The notes under the pieces are model-generated. The model was not told where the DNA came from and searched no databases. It saw only the letters and a program-made list of their open reading frames with translations. Below are positions 1 through 8,620 of a stretch of DNA of 48,639 nt, one piece after another. Source of the DNA: a virus; the IMG/VR virus record IMGVR_UViG_3300033388_005224, positions 1 to 48,639 of that record; one strand, given 5' to 3'. Both the position numbers and the translations under genes were made by a program. The stretch's first letter is position 1. Each line of letters begins with the position of its first letter.

Positions 1-3000
1 CTCAAGCATATGCTCAAGAAGTGCAGGTATGGCTGTCTTTCTATTCAAGAATGGAGTGAGGGTTGTTTTAGCACCCTGATCATCAGCGTTTACAAGAAGA
101 CCCTCGTTGAGATTATTAATTGTATTGGATAGATACTTGACTATCTTCTGCCTCTCAGCCACTAGGTTTCCAATCTGCTGCACAACATTAAGTGCAGATA
201 CTGCTGATACGTTTGGTATTCTGTAATCCGTTCTCTCATTGGAAAGAAGCTCAGCTGAGGTTGGAGCCTTGTAGCCCTTATTCTTTTGAAGCCTATCTCT
301 AATAAGCTTTACCCTTGAGTCATTGTCAACAGTAGCAATATCTGACACAAAGTTCTGCTTAGTAGTAAGGGCAACTCTAGCCTTAATGTCAAATGCCCTT
401 GTAACGGATGCCTGGCCCTGAATCAATTCAAGCTGCTGAATGCTTGGATTTCTCTCTTCTTCTCTAAGCTCAGGATTTGCCTGTGCATCAATGAGTGAAA
501 GGAATTCCCCATCAACCCTGCCGGTGTCTGGATCCGTCAAGAATACAAAGTTAGGACCACCGGACTGAACAGCAGAGGTACCAGAGTTAATTGCTTTCTT
601 AATAGCTTCGTCAGTTCCAGGGCCATCACCGTCAAGGATTCCAATCGTAACCGCTCTAAGACGAATCTCGTCCTCAATAATCTCTAGCCTATCAGTCATT
701 TGCTTAGACTGATTGAAGAGAAGTGTCTCAAGGAAGTCAGGAAATACCTTAACACCCGTCTCATCTCTCTCCTTGAACATCTTGTAGAAGACAGATGATG
801 GAACTCTATTGTAAAGAGGAGGGCGAACTCTAATATGACCCTGAGAATCTGCGAACACCTCAAGGCCGATAATCTTTGCAACCTCTTGAATCTGGTCATC
901 AACGGTTATGTACTCGGAGTTGAATAACTCAAGCGAACCGTCAATGCGTCTCTCGAACGCTTGAATGTCAAGGTTCTTGTCGTACTGGTCGTCTACAATA
1001 AGAAGGTTGTTATCATTATTGCCTTTCACCTTCCACAGGCGTCTCAGGGTAAGGGCGTTCATCCTCTTACGCATCTCTGTTCTGGCAAGTATTCTATCTT
1101 CTTTAGTAAGAGTATTTGAACCATCATTCTCATCAAAACCTGGCTCGAAAGAGATATCATCACCAATAAGAGTGATTGAGCCCTGAGGTTTAGATGTGAA
1201 CATTTTAGACTGTGCATCAACGAAAGCGTCGGTCCTTTTCGTAATCTCAGTAGAGAGCCTTGCAATCTCATCCATAGAACCGTCGAGAGTTTCTGTATCT
1301 CCAACCTCAGAGATGTTCTCCTTTCTAAGAGCAACAGTGTCCATAAGAGCCGCTCTCCTTCTCTGCAGATCCTGGATGCCATCCTGAGCGCGAGTCAGGT
1401 CTGCTTGACCCTCATTCAAGAATGCAAATGCCTTTTCGTTTACAGATAGAGACTTGAATGGAACAAAGTTACCCCACTGAACATTACGCTCAGAGAGCTC
1501 AGAGAGATCATTCAAGAGACCGCTAAGATATGAAGCTGTTGCATCTTGGTTCTCTGTAGGGGAGAATCCTAGAACAGAAGAGTCGTTCTGCTTAGCTGCC
1601 TTAATGAAAGCATTATAGTTATACGGAACGCCCGCAATAAGTAGAGATAGAACGTTCATCACATCCTGTCCCGCAAAAGGAGAGGCTGTCATCTTAACGG
1701 TTGCATCTGACCTGTTCCTTGCTGATGCATCAGCTCTATCATCAAATAGGTACGTACCAATACCCTGCTTCCATCTGTACACAAAGCCCTCGCCATCAGC
1801 AAGCACTCTTCTAAGCCTGCCGAACACAACCTCATCCTTCTTTGTATTGTAAAGGACTTGGTTTGCGCTCTGGCCTTTGAAGTCAGTCGATGAGAATTTC
1901 AACGCTCTGGTTTCTAGAAGCTCTTGGTTCTCTGGCAGGAGTGGTGGCAACTCTCCCTCTGCAATGTTGTTGAGAGGCTTACCGGTAGCAGCATCAAAAG
2001 AAACATTGAATGGAGTTAGCGGATCGTAAAGGTTAGAGTTGAATACAACAACTGAAGGCTTTACGTTTACCTGAGACTTGTTGAAGTAACCGGTATTGTC
2101 TTCGCAGTCAACTGAGAGAGTATACTTACCGCCATCGTACTTCTGGGTAACATTCTTAACTATGCCAACAAAGACAGCAGTACCAGCTGACGATGATGTG
2201 AATGAATTCCTGAACATTCTCCAAAGCCATGTTGGAAACTCTTTTCCAACAATGTATGATTTCTCAATCTCATCAGGAGAAGTCTTAGTACCAGATAAGT
2301 CAGAAAGAGAGTTGTTGATGTTTCTAACGAGGTTGTTAATCTTTTGCCCAACCTGAAATTCTCCAGTCCCCTGGAATCCTGGAAATCCTTCTGTTAGTTT
2401 TGTGTCCTCAACAGTTCTCGTAGTCATAAACACATTTACGATATCCATATGGTTTATGATAGACTTGCCTTTAAACATTAGGCGCATCTTATTACGAGCA
2501 TAGTTAACGCTCTGGTTGAAGTCTTTTATCTGAGACTGTGTTGTGTTCTGCATTCCAAGCAGCAAGAAGATGTTTGAAATGATAGCCTTAAAAAGCCTTT
2601 CCTCATCCTCATTGAACCCATCAGCGCCCTCGGTCTCTTTATCATCAAGTATTACAGAGCCTCCAATACCAACAAGACCAGAGTTGTAATCGAAGTTTAC
2701 CTCTCGACCCTCAGCCTCTCTAATGGCTCGTACACGCTTAGATATGATTGACTGAGCGGATATCACAAAGCGAATAGGAGATACAGCTCTAGCTGACCTG
2801 ATCACATTCAGCCTGGCCTTATCATCATCGATAAGCTGACGCAGCTCTGTCTCGGCAAGCCTTGTGAAAGGATTGTTCTTGAACATATTCTGAGAATCGG
2901 TTATCGCTTGATCGATATCCTTATTGGTGATTCTCATTATTTTGTACGGGTCTTCCAAAGTGAACTGACAAGAGCCGCCGCCAAACTCAGTAGATACCTT

Positions 3001-3648
3001 TGTAGTAAGGTTTGTCATGGTGGTAAGCTCCATGACACCAGTACCCTCTCCTAAGTCACCGGCATAAACCTGATCGTTATCGGTCACCCATGTGCTGAAG
3101 TTTGTTGACTGAGAAAACTTTGTAGCCTTTCTCAAGTCATCAAGAGCAGAACGTGTCTTTGGGTCGATGAAGTTGAACCCAGCTTGCTCAAGGTTTGAGA
3201 TATCTGTAAGAACAGTAGGGATAAGAGCTGTATTGAACTGACCTGTCTCAAGTGTCACTCGTTCTATCTTTGATAGGCGCTCATAGATAGCCAAAAGCTT
3301 ACACTTATTCTGAAACAGCTTCTTTGCTGACCTAATGAATAGCCTTTCCTGGTCCTCCATGAGTTCCAGTCTAGAGTTTTCAATAAGCGAAGAGAACATC
3401 CTCTTCTTAATTATAAGGGTAACCTCAGGCTCCTGAAAGAGAATCTCGCGCTGTCTAGGTCTGATGTTGTTGATTAGACCATCTTCGATGTATGTTCTTT
3501 CAGCTGTTTGGTCGAATTTGTTCGCAAAATCGCCTAGAAGACCAAAGTTCTGAACTCGGTCCCCATTTGCATCCAATGATGATACTGAGTTTTCACCAAA
3601 AGAATACTGTTCATTAATTACATTTCCAAGATCTGACAGGAAAGCCAT
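1..3648 (-). CDS. Baseplate hub-like virion protein (partial, runs off left edge)
   Basis: An open frame of exactly 1216 codons runs from an ATG at 3648 to the window edge without a stop, so the C-terminus is missing. Around residues 490-520 there is a segment (VFVGIVKNVTQKY, then LSVDCEDNTGYF) of the kind found in gp27/gpD-type tail hub proteins, which typically carry an F-x-G-x-V strand followed by a C-x-D strand. Around residues 915-941 a second hub-like segment follows (IQEVAKIIGLEVFADSQG, then RVRPP). The protein is larger than classic hubs and has long helical or coiled stretches, for example near residues 640-720. It is the last gene of the tail module, downstream of the tape measure and a baseplate-type protein, which suits a hub or baseplate-centre role. 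A large wedge protein with hub-like domains is the alternative. No DGY tripeptide was found in it. Confidence 0.55.
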   Translation of the reverse strand, partial: MAFLSDLGNVINEQYSFGENSVSSLDANGDRVQNFGLLGDFANKFDQTAERTYIEDGLINNIRPRQREILFQEPEVTLIIKKRMFSSLIENSRLELMEDQERLFIRSAKKLFQNKCKLLAIYERLSKIERVTLETGQFNTALIPTVLTDISNLEQAGFNFIDPKTRSALDDLRKATKFSQSTNFSTWVTDNDQVYAGDLGEGTGVMELTTMTNLTTKVSTEFGGGSCQFTLEDPYKIMRITNKDIDQAITDSQNMFKNNPFTRLAETELRQLIDDDKARLNVIRSARAVSPIRFVISAQSIISKRVRAIREAEGREVNFDYNSGLVGIGGSVILDDKETEGADGFNEDEERLFKAIISNIFLLLGMQNTTQSQIKDFNQSVNYARNKMRLMFKGKSIINHMDIVNVFMTTRTVEDTKLTEGFPGFQGTGEFQVGQKINNLVRNINNSLSDLSGTKTSPDEIEKSYIVGKEFPTWLWRMFRNSFTSSSAGTAVFVGIVKNVTQKYDGGKYTLSVDCEDNTGYFNKSQVNVKPSVVVFNSNLYDPLTPFNVSFDAATGKPLNNIAEGELPPLLPENQELLETRALKFSSTDFKGQSANQVLYNTKKDEVVFGRLRRVLADGEGFVYRWKQGIGTYLFDDRADASARNRSDATVKMTASPFAGQDVMNVLSLLIAGVPYNYNAFIKAAKQNDSSVLGFSPTENQDATASYLSGLLNDLSELSERNVQWGNFVPFKSLSVNEKAFAFLNEGQADLTRAQDGIQDLQRRRAALMDTVALRKENISEVGDTETLDGSMDEIARLSTEITKRTDAFVDAQSKMFTSKPQGSITLIGDDISFEPGFDENDGSNTLTKEDRILARTEMRKRMNALTLRRLWKVKGNNDNNLLIVDDQYDKNLDIQAFERRIDGSLELFNSEYITVDDQIQEVAKIIGLEVFADSQGHIRVRPPLYNRVPSSVFYKMFKERDETGVKVFPDFLETLLFNQSKQMTDRLEIIEDEIRLRAVTIGILDGDGPGTDEAIKKAINSGTSAVQSGGPNFVFLTDPDTGRVDGEFLSLIDAQANPELREEERNPSIQQLELIQGQASVTRAFDIKARVALTTKQNFVSDIATVDNDSRVKLIRDRLQKNKGYKAPTSAELLSNERTDYRIPNVSAVSALNVVQQIGNLVAERQKIVKYLSNTINNLNEGLLVNADDQGAKTTLTPFLNRKTAIPALLEHMLE

Positions 3649-3663
3649 TCTTACCCTTTATTC

Positions 3664-4593
3664 TTAAATACCCGTTGTATTTATGCCTACATCACCAATA
3701 TATCCATTCGCAGACAAAAGCCTATCATTAGCTGATGTTGTTCTCTCAACCACTTGCCTATTAGGTTCAAATGTCTGACCCGGAGCCAAATCCGAGTAAG
3801 AGTAGGAAGTTCCAAGCGTTGGGTCGGAGTTTGATGGACCAGATGTTGGTGAACGATGCCAAGGGAAGAAGTTTGTCCTGAACCCTCTCTTTTGTGTTGC
3901 AATAAATGTCATCGCATAGTCAAACAGACCAATGTTCTGAGAAGACTCTGTTAGGTTGAAGTCTTTGAAGTAACCTCTGTACGTCCAACCTGACCAATAC
4001 ATCTCAACTGAGAATGCAAGAGATGCAAGTGTTGGCCTAGGGCGTGTTGGGTTAACTGAGCCTGACTCAAGAGAGTTCACAACCTGATCTGCAAATGAAT
4101 CTCCAATACCTGATGCAAAACCACCCAAGGCATCTCCAATTGACTGAGGAGCGTTTCCAAGAAGTGATGTGCTGTCCTGAGCTGAGTCAAGTGACGCAGC
4201 AAAAGCTAGAGCAAAAGGATCGAATGCGACCTGCTCTGCCCTATAGATATCGTAAAGAACATTGATGCCTTCAATTCCTGAAGAGCCTGTTGTACCGGAG
4301 ATAGAAAGAACAGTCTTCTCTTCACCCCAGTACTGCATCACATATCCACCCTTTGTTCTGGTGTCCGATATGATCTTTGAATCTTTGTACTGGATATTCT
4401 GAGGGTTGATGTACATATCAACAATTCCAGTCTCCGGAACGAACCAACTCACCATATTTCTGGTATGAGTAGCAATCCTATTAGCAGGGACCTTATTCTG
4501 TCTAGATCCATCTCCTGATGAGGTCGGTGGCTTCCTATTACGAGATAGTGCATCCGTAATTGCGCCTGTTGCATTTAATGGTTGAATTGGCAT
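3664..4593 (-). CDS. Baseplate / tail-tip structural protein
   Basis: This 309-residue protein starts at an ATG and ends in TAA 15 bases before the hub-like gene. Residues 45-115 hold its most distinctive block: a Trp-Phe strand, VDMYINPQNIQYKDSKII, a Thr-Lys-Gly-Gly turn, QYWGEEKTVLSISGTTGSSG, then IEGINVLYDIYR. I associate this pattern with small baseplate or tail-tip proteins lying between the tape measure and the hub in contractile-tailed phages. The middle is Ala/Ser/Gly rich, and the C-terminal third has a Trp-Ser-Gly-Trp element followed by a Phe-rich strand. No convincing ribosome binding site precedes the ATG; the leader is very AT rich. The assignment rests on gene order and general resemblance, so the exact baseplate role is open. 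Confidence 0.5.
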   Translation of the reverse strand: MPIQPLNATGAITDALSRNRKPPTSSGDGSRQNKVPANRIATHTRNMVSWFVPETGIVDMYINPQNIQYKDSKIISDTRTKGGYVMQYWGEEKTVLSISGTTGSSGIEGINVLYDIYRAEQVAFDPFALAFAASLDSAQDSTSLLGNAPQSIGDALGGFASGIGDSFADQVVNSLESGSVNPTRPRPTLASLAFSVEMYWSGWTYRGYFKDFNLTESSQNIGLFDYAMTFIATQKRGFRTNFFPWHRSPTSGPSNSDPTLGTSYSYSDLAPGQTFEPNRQVVERTTSANDRLLSANGYIGDVGINTTGI

Positions 4594-4623
4594 AATATAA
4601 TGTGTTTTTATTGGTTTAGACTA

Positions 4624-6702
4624 TTAAGAACCAGAGACCATGCCCCCAGGCTCCCTTTCAGATCTGGCCTTTTCTTTCCTGGATAAATCTTCTAGAGTTG
4701 TTGCGAAATCTCTTCTTACGATGATGTTTCTTTCCTCATCAGTAAGAACAACCTCCATCTCTATCTTGCCACCAAGCATCTGCTGCTGACTTTGGCCACT
4801 CATCGCTGAGCCAGCTCCATCAGTCCTTGCAATAGCTCTCTGCATTTCATTTCCTCCAGAGGAAACCATATCCATGCCAGACCTTACAACCCCGCCAATA
4901 GTTCTTTTAACTTTATCAGCAGCACCACCAACTTCACGCATTCCTCTACCCATTGTTTGAACAAGAGCTGTTTCTGGTACAACTTGCTCAAGTGCTCCGG
5001 TTCTGATGTCACCAGCAGTGCTAATGCCTGTATTTGTTCCGTCCACAGATGTAACGTTACCACCCATGCGGGTCATCCTTGCAACATCTTCTTGATTGAA
5101 ATTTCTCTCTACAAAGTTCGCTGCAGCTATTGAGTTAGCTCTTGTAAGAGCACCCTGTTGATTAGCCATCAGCAACAGCGTGGTATTCATTCTTGCTGAT
5201 AGAGCATTGCCTGTCTCCAGTAACGCGCTCTGGTCTCTCTGAATCTCCTCCTGCCTTTGCTGTGGAGACTTCAAATCCTCTGCAAGCTTATCAAAGGCAC
5301 CGTCCTTCATTGCCTGAAGAATCTTGGTAGCCTCTGTCATATTAGAAGCAACACCAAGCTTCTGAAGGAACTGAGTCTGCTTGTAAAGCTCCTGAGCCAG
5401 ACCCTGATTGGTTGGATCGTTTTGAGTATCTTCAAGGGTAACAATCTCATCGATACCCATGTTCTGGAAAGCCTCACCAGCCTTAGAAAGAATCTGAGCA
5501 AGACCTTCTCCTGACTCATCCTGCTTGAGAGCCTCAATCTCCATAACGCCAGCAAGACCACCTGGACCACCAGACATCTGAGATATGAATGCAGCTTGGC
5601 CCTCATTCAATCCGGTCATGTTCTGCATTGTGCCAGAAAGAAGGTCACCAACGGCTCTTGCACCCATACCGTTATCCTTCATCACTTTACCAAGTGACTC
5701 CATAACGAGGATAGCTGACTTGGTTTTATCACCAAGGATACCCATGCCTTGAGTCGCAGAGTCAATAAAGGAAAGCATGATATCTCTATTGATACCAACT
5801 TCCTTACCAACCCTATTCATCATAATAAGGTTATCATTGGTCTGCTCTATAGATGTACCCCAAGCAAACATCGCATCACGCTGTCTTTCAACAACCTTCA
5901 TCTGATCCATGCCGAGGCCTCTGGCAAGCATAACGCTCTGAACCATTCCGTCCATTCTTTCACCAGCACCATCAGACGCATCAGCGATAGCATTCAATGC
6001 TCCAGGCATTTGTCCATAAACGGCAAGCAACTCTTGAACCTGCTCAGGTGCAAGTAGCGCCTTCTTACCAACCTCTTCAAGCCTCGTTGACATGCTAGCC
6101 ATTGCTACGTTAAACTGATCCATATCAATAGCAGCAGATTCAACACCAGAACCAAGTTCACCCATGATTCCAGCAGTTGATGCGGACTCTTGAAGAAGAG
6201 AGTAGAAGCCCATCCTGGCCTGTTGTGCAGACTCTCCAAGTCTCATAAGCTCCTGTACACCAGCAGGCATAGAGCTTATAAGGGTATTCATAGACTTATT
6301 TACATCAGTAGATGCACCTGAGCCAATTTTACCAAACGTCTCAAAAGCAATCATGCCCTCAGTCATCTTAGGCATGAGAACAGTACCAATTACGGCTGCG
6401 GTTTCAGCAAGCCTTCCACTAGACTCTCTGTTAGCTTCAGAAGCTGCAGCTGCATATGTCTCTACGGACTTTTGTATACTGCCATAGGCGTCCTTAATTG
6501 TCCTTTCGGTAACGCCAGTCATGCCAATGAGCTTGCCAAGCTCAGACGCAGACCTAGATATGCTGTCAGCCATCTTATTAAAGATGTCTGTGGGTATCTT
6601 ACCTCTCAAAGACTCCAGGGCATCGCCAGCATCCATGCCCCTATCTTTGAGCTTTTCCAGCATTTCCTGAGCTTTTTGTAGTGTAATAAGATCGTCAGCC
6701 AT
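4624..6702 (-). CDS. Tape-measure-like tail protein
   Basis: This 692-residue, Ala/Met/Gly-rich and largely helical protein contains several small hydrophobic stretches, for example near residues 100-130. It sits directly after the tail assembly chaperone frames and before the baseplate genes, the standard place for the tape measure. Tape measures are mostly alpha-helical and lie extended inside the tail tube, where their length sets tail length. Using the general rule of about 0.15 nm per residue, 692 residues would suit a tail of roughly 100 nm, which is an inference. An AGGTTACTAA ribosome binding site precedes the ATG. The start overlaps the end of the upstream chaperone frame by 8 bases, so translation is probably coupled. 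The C-terminus is charged and less helical. I see no peptidase or lysozyme motif. Confidence 0.6.
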   Translation of the reverse strand: MADDLITLQKAQEMLEKLKDRGMDAGDALESLRGKIPTDIFNKMADSISRSASELGKLIGMTGVTERTIKDAYGSIQKSVETYAAAASEANRESSGRLAETAAVIGTVLMPKMTEGMIAFETFGKIGSGASTDVNKSMNTLISSMPAGVQELMRLGESAQQARMGFYSLLQESASTAGIMGELGSGVESAAIDMDQFNVAMASMSTRLEEVGKKALLAPEQVQELLAVYGQMPGALNAIADASDGAGERMDGMVQSVMLARGLGMDQMKVVERQRDAMFAWGTSIEQTNDNLIMMNRVGKEVGINRDIMLSFIDSATQGMGILGDKTKSAILVMESLGKVMKDNGMGARAVGDLLSGTMQNMTGLNEGQAAFISQMSGGPGGLAGVMEIEALKQDESGEGLAQILSKAGEAFQNMGIDEIVTLEDTQNDPTNQGLAQELYKQTQFLQKLGVASNMTEATKILQAMKDGAFDKLAEDLKSPQQRQEEIQRDQSALLETGNALSARMNTTLLLMANQQGALTRANSIAAANFVERNFNQEDVARMTRMGGNVTSVDGTNTGISTAGDIRTGALEQVVPETALVQTMGRGMREVGGAADKVKRTIGGVVRSGMDMVSSGGNEMQRAIARTDGAGSAMSGQSQQQMLGGKIEMEVVLTDEERNIIVRRDFATTLEDLSRKEKARSEREPGGMVSGS

Positions 6703-7027
6703 TTAGTAACCTGCGCCTGCGCCTGTGAGGGGCCTGTCCCCCTTCTTCTATGCGATCTAATGCAGTTGGAGCAGGTTGAGACTGTACATAATCCCAAGAA
6801 CTTTCAAGCTCTTCATCAGAAAGCTGGTAGTCAGGACCCTTAGACATTTGCTTAGCCATTTCAGGATTATAGAATGCACCATTAAGAATCGCATGATCCT
6901 TAAGAATTTCTATTTGCACATTCTGCTTGTTAACCCAAGCATGAAATAGCCATAGCTTATCCATGGGCTCCATGTTCTCAAAGAAAGGATCCGATGGTGG
7001 CTTCTGAAAGGTCTCACACAGGTACAA
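6695..7027 (-). CDS. Tail assembly chaperone, downstream (frameshifted) part
   Basis: The isolated frame starts at a TTG with only a weak ribosome binding site, but it stays open upstream to about 7075, inside the preceding gene. The upstream residues (KVVKDDDHRFLLY) read as natural protein continuing into LCETFQKPPSDPFFENM. The DPFFENMEPMDKLWLFHAW segment resembles the second frame of tail assembly chaperone pairs (the lambda G/T type). It is probably made as the C-terminal part of a fusion with the 7050-7847 product by a +1-type shift at the AAAA run 7058-7061, giving about 383 residues. The tail ends in a short Arg-rich run. It sits just before the tape measure, the canonical position. Independent translation from TTG is the less likely alternative. 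Confidence 0.6.
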   Translation of the reverse strand: MYLCETFQKPPSDPFFENMEPMDKLWLFHAWVNKQNVQIEILKDHAILNGAFYNPEMAKQMSKGPDYQLSDEELESSWDYVQSQPAPTALDRIEEGGQAPHRRRRRLLNG

Positions 7028-7049
7028 TAAGAACCTGTGGTCATCGTCC

Positions 7050-7847
7050 TTAACTACTTTTGGAGACCGCTTCAGCTACCTCTCTGATGGCCTCAGGTGA
7101 CTCAAGCGAATACTTGGACCTTGACTCTTCGTCCAACTTTTCGAACTTAGAGAATAGATAAAGCGAAATGTTATCGTCCAGCTCTTTTACGAAAGACTCT
7201 CTTACAAGGAATCTATCTTCTTCTGGATAGTTAACACATCCAAGAATGTAATCTAATGACTTACCTTCAACCCCAGAAATAGCGTAAGCCAGTACGGTAT
7301 CTCTCATGCTGTGAAGGTTATCATGATTTCTATTAGCAATAAACTTATCTAGAGCCTGAATGACGTGCCTTCTCTCTTTTGACTTTAAAGTAGTGAGAGT
7401 AAAAACAGTGGCTCCATGATCTGAATGAATGGGTACATCTACAGACTTCCTGCCAATACCAAGAAGAACCTCAACTGCCGATTTATCAACACGACCTTGA
7501 ACATCACGTTCGGCTTGCATCTGTCCAAGCACCTGCTGCCTGTGCGCCATAGCCTCTTCATAAGAACCATGGTGAACTGGCTGAGCTGTTTGCACAGGAC
7601 GCTGCACAGGCTGCTGTGGTTCCTGTATAGGCTGCTGTGGAGGCAACTGTGATGCTGGTGGTGCTACTGGGTCCGTTGCATTGAATACAATTGGGCCTTG
7701 ATTCGCTGGGGGCTGTGGTGCTCCCATTGAACCCATTGAACCCATAGACGCAGGACGCCCCGCACCGCTCTCGTCTGGGACGGAGAAGTGTCGGGGCTGT
7801 GGACCGTTTACATTTGAACTTCCTAGTGGAGAATTTATCTTAGCCAA
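7050..7847 (-). CDS. Tail assembly chaperone (upstream frame)
   Basis: This 265-residue protein starts at TTG, supported by an AAGAGG ribosome binding site at the right distance; no ATG is available. Residues 1-95 are a low-complexity Pro/Gln/Gly/Met region with GSMGSMG and QPVQRPVQ patterns. From about residue 125 a folded helical domain follows (VEVLLGIGRKSVDVPI, KERRHVIQALDKF, RDTVLAYAISGVEGKS). This matches the general look of tail chaperones that bind the tape measure while the tube polymerises. It sits between the tube gene and the tape measure, as expected. Its last codons (GTC TCC AAA AGT AGT TAA) overlap the next frame by about 25 bases and contain the proposed slip site. The Q/P-rich N-terminus is unusually long for this family. 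Confidence 0.6.
   Translation of the reverse strand: MAKINSPLGSSNVNGPQPRHFSVPDESGAGRPASMGSMGSMGAPQPPANQGPIVFNATDPVAPPASQLPPQQPIQEPQQPVQRPVQTAQPVHHGSYEEAMAHRQQVLGQMQAERDVQGRVDKSAVEVLLGIGRKSVDVPIHSDHGATVFTLTTLKSKERRHVIQALDKFIANRNHDNLHSMRDTVLAYAISGVEGKSLDYILGCVNYPEEDRFLVRESFVKELDDNISLYLFSKFEKLDEESRSKYSLESPEAIREVAEAVSKSS
7058..7061 (-). other. Candidate +1 frameshift site in tail chaperones
   Basis: On the minus strand the sequence reads TCC AAA AGT AGT TAA in the upstream frame. After decoding AAA, a one-base forward slip lets the lysine tRNA re-pair with AAA, and the next codons become GTA GTT AAG, joining the downstream chaperone frame. The frames differ by +1 (or -2), unlike the -1 shift of lambda G/T. 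A one-base homopolymer error would give the same picture. Confidence 0.45.
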
Positions 7848-7914
7848 TCTTACCTCTTACAATGAATTGCAGTATTGTACTAAGATATATATCAGGAATT
7901 TAGCTGATTTCTCC

Positions 7915-8541
7915 TTAAGCAGTCTCAATTGCGAGCAATAGACCAGCGCCGTCAATAGCGCCTCTGCGGTCTCCCTTATCAGCTGCCAACTCGAATGCGT
8001 TAACTGGGCCGATTGGAAGGTCTCTACCGCCTGCTGCTCCTGGAACTGCGTTATTAGAAGCTCCGAGAGTTGTAAAGATTGTCTCTGCTGTGAGGTTCAT
8101 AGTCTCTGCGATTACGAAATCCTGAGACTTGTATTCATATGAAATCTGATTAATCCAGCAGTTCTTGATGGTAGTCACAAGAGTAGAAGAAGGATCATCG
8201 CCAGCAAAGATATCCTTGATAACAACGTCGAACGGGATACGCTGTGAGTGTGCATGAATGTAGCCACGGGAGAAAGCCGATGCAACTCTAAGGTTATCGA
8301 AACGAGTTCTAGTGCAGTTCAGAGTAATGTTCGTTGACTGGTTTGGAACCGAGTCAATGTGGCCATCAGTACCAACTTCATCGATGGTCTGAATGTTTCT
8401 CTGCTCCTGAACCTGAAGTGTCTGTATAGCGCCAACTGCATTACCATCAACTTCAACGATAATATTGGTGCTTACAGCCGTACCTGTACGATTTCTCCCC
8501 GACTCTGCCGTAGTAATACTGCCTGTATTTGGTGCTACCAT
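7915..8541 (-). CDS. Tail tube protein
   Basis: This 208-residue protein has an AGGAT ribosome binding site and an ATG start. It lies directly downstream of the sheath gene, the normal order for contractile tails. Residues 28-75 read as tube-type beta strands (IIVEVDGNAVGAIQTLQVQE, TIDEVGTDGHIDSVPNQST, NITLNCTRTRFDNLRVASAF). The later part (PFDVVIKDIF, TTIKNCWINQISYEY, AETMNLTAETIF) continues the two-sheet pattern. Tube proteins stack as hexamer rings inside the sheath and form the DNA conduit. Length is usual for the family, with an Ala/Gly-rich extension at the C-terminus. A strong RNA hairpin lies between it and the sheath gene and may adjust the ratio of the two products. Confidence 0.75.
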   Translation of the reverse strand: MVAPNTGSITTAESGRNRTGTAVSTNIIVEVDGNAVGAIQTLQVQEQRNIQTIDEVGTDGHIDSVPNQSTNITLNCTRTRFDNLRVASAFSRGYIHAHSQRIPFDVVIKDIFAGDDPSSTLVTTIKNCWINQISYEYKSQDFVIAETMNLTAETIFTTLGASNNAVPGAAGGRDLPIGPVNAFELAADKGDRRGAIDGAGLLLAIETA

Positions 8542-8591
8542 TGTTTAATCCTATATCCTGTTAATCCAATTTTATACAGTTTAATGCCTAT

Positions 8592-8615
8592 CTGGGGCCG
8601 CTCTCACGGCCCCAG
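8592..8615 (-). promoter_or_regulatory. Strong stem-loop between sheath and tube genes
   Basis: CTGGGGCCG and CGGCCCCAG form a perfect 9-bp stem around a 6-base loop, a few bases after the sheath stop. On the minus strand no T run follows, so it is not a classic intrinsic terminator. An attenuator, an RNA processing site or a 3' stabiliser of the sheath message is more likely. Confidence 0.5.
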
Positions 8616-8620
8616 CTTTA

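Noticed and set aside
2096-2356. Plus-strand short open frames within the left 3.6 kb
   Set aside because: They are shadows of the long minus-strand hub-like frame, without ribosome binding sites or protein-like composition.
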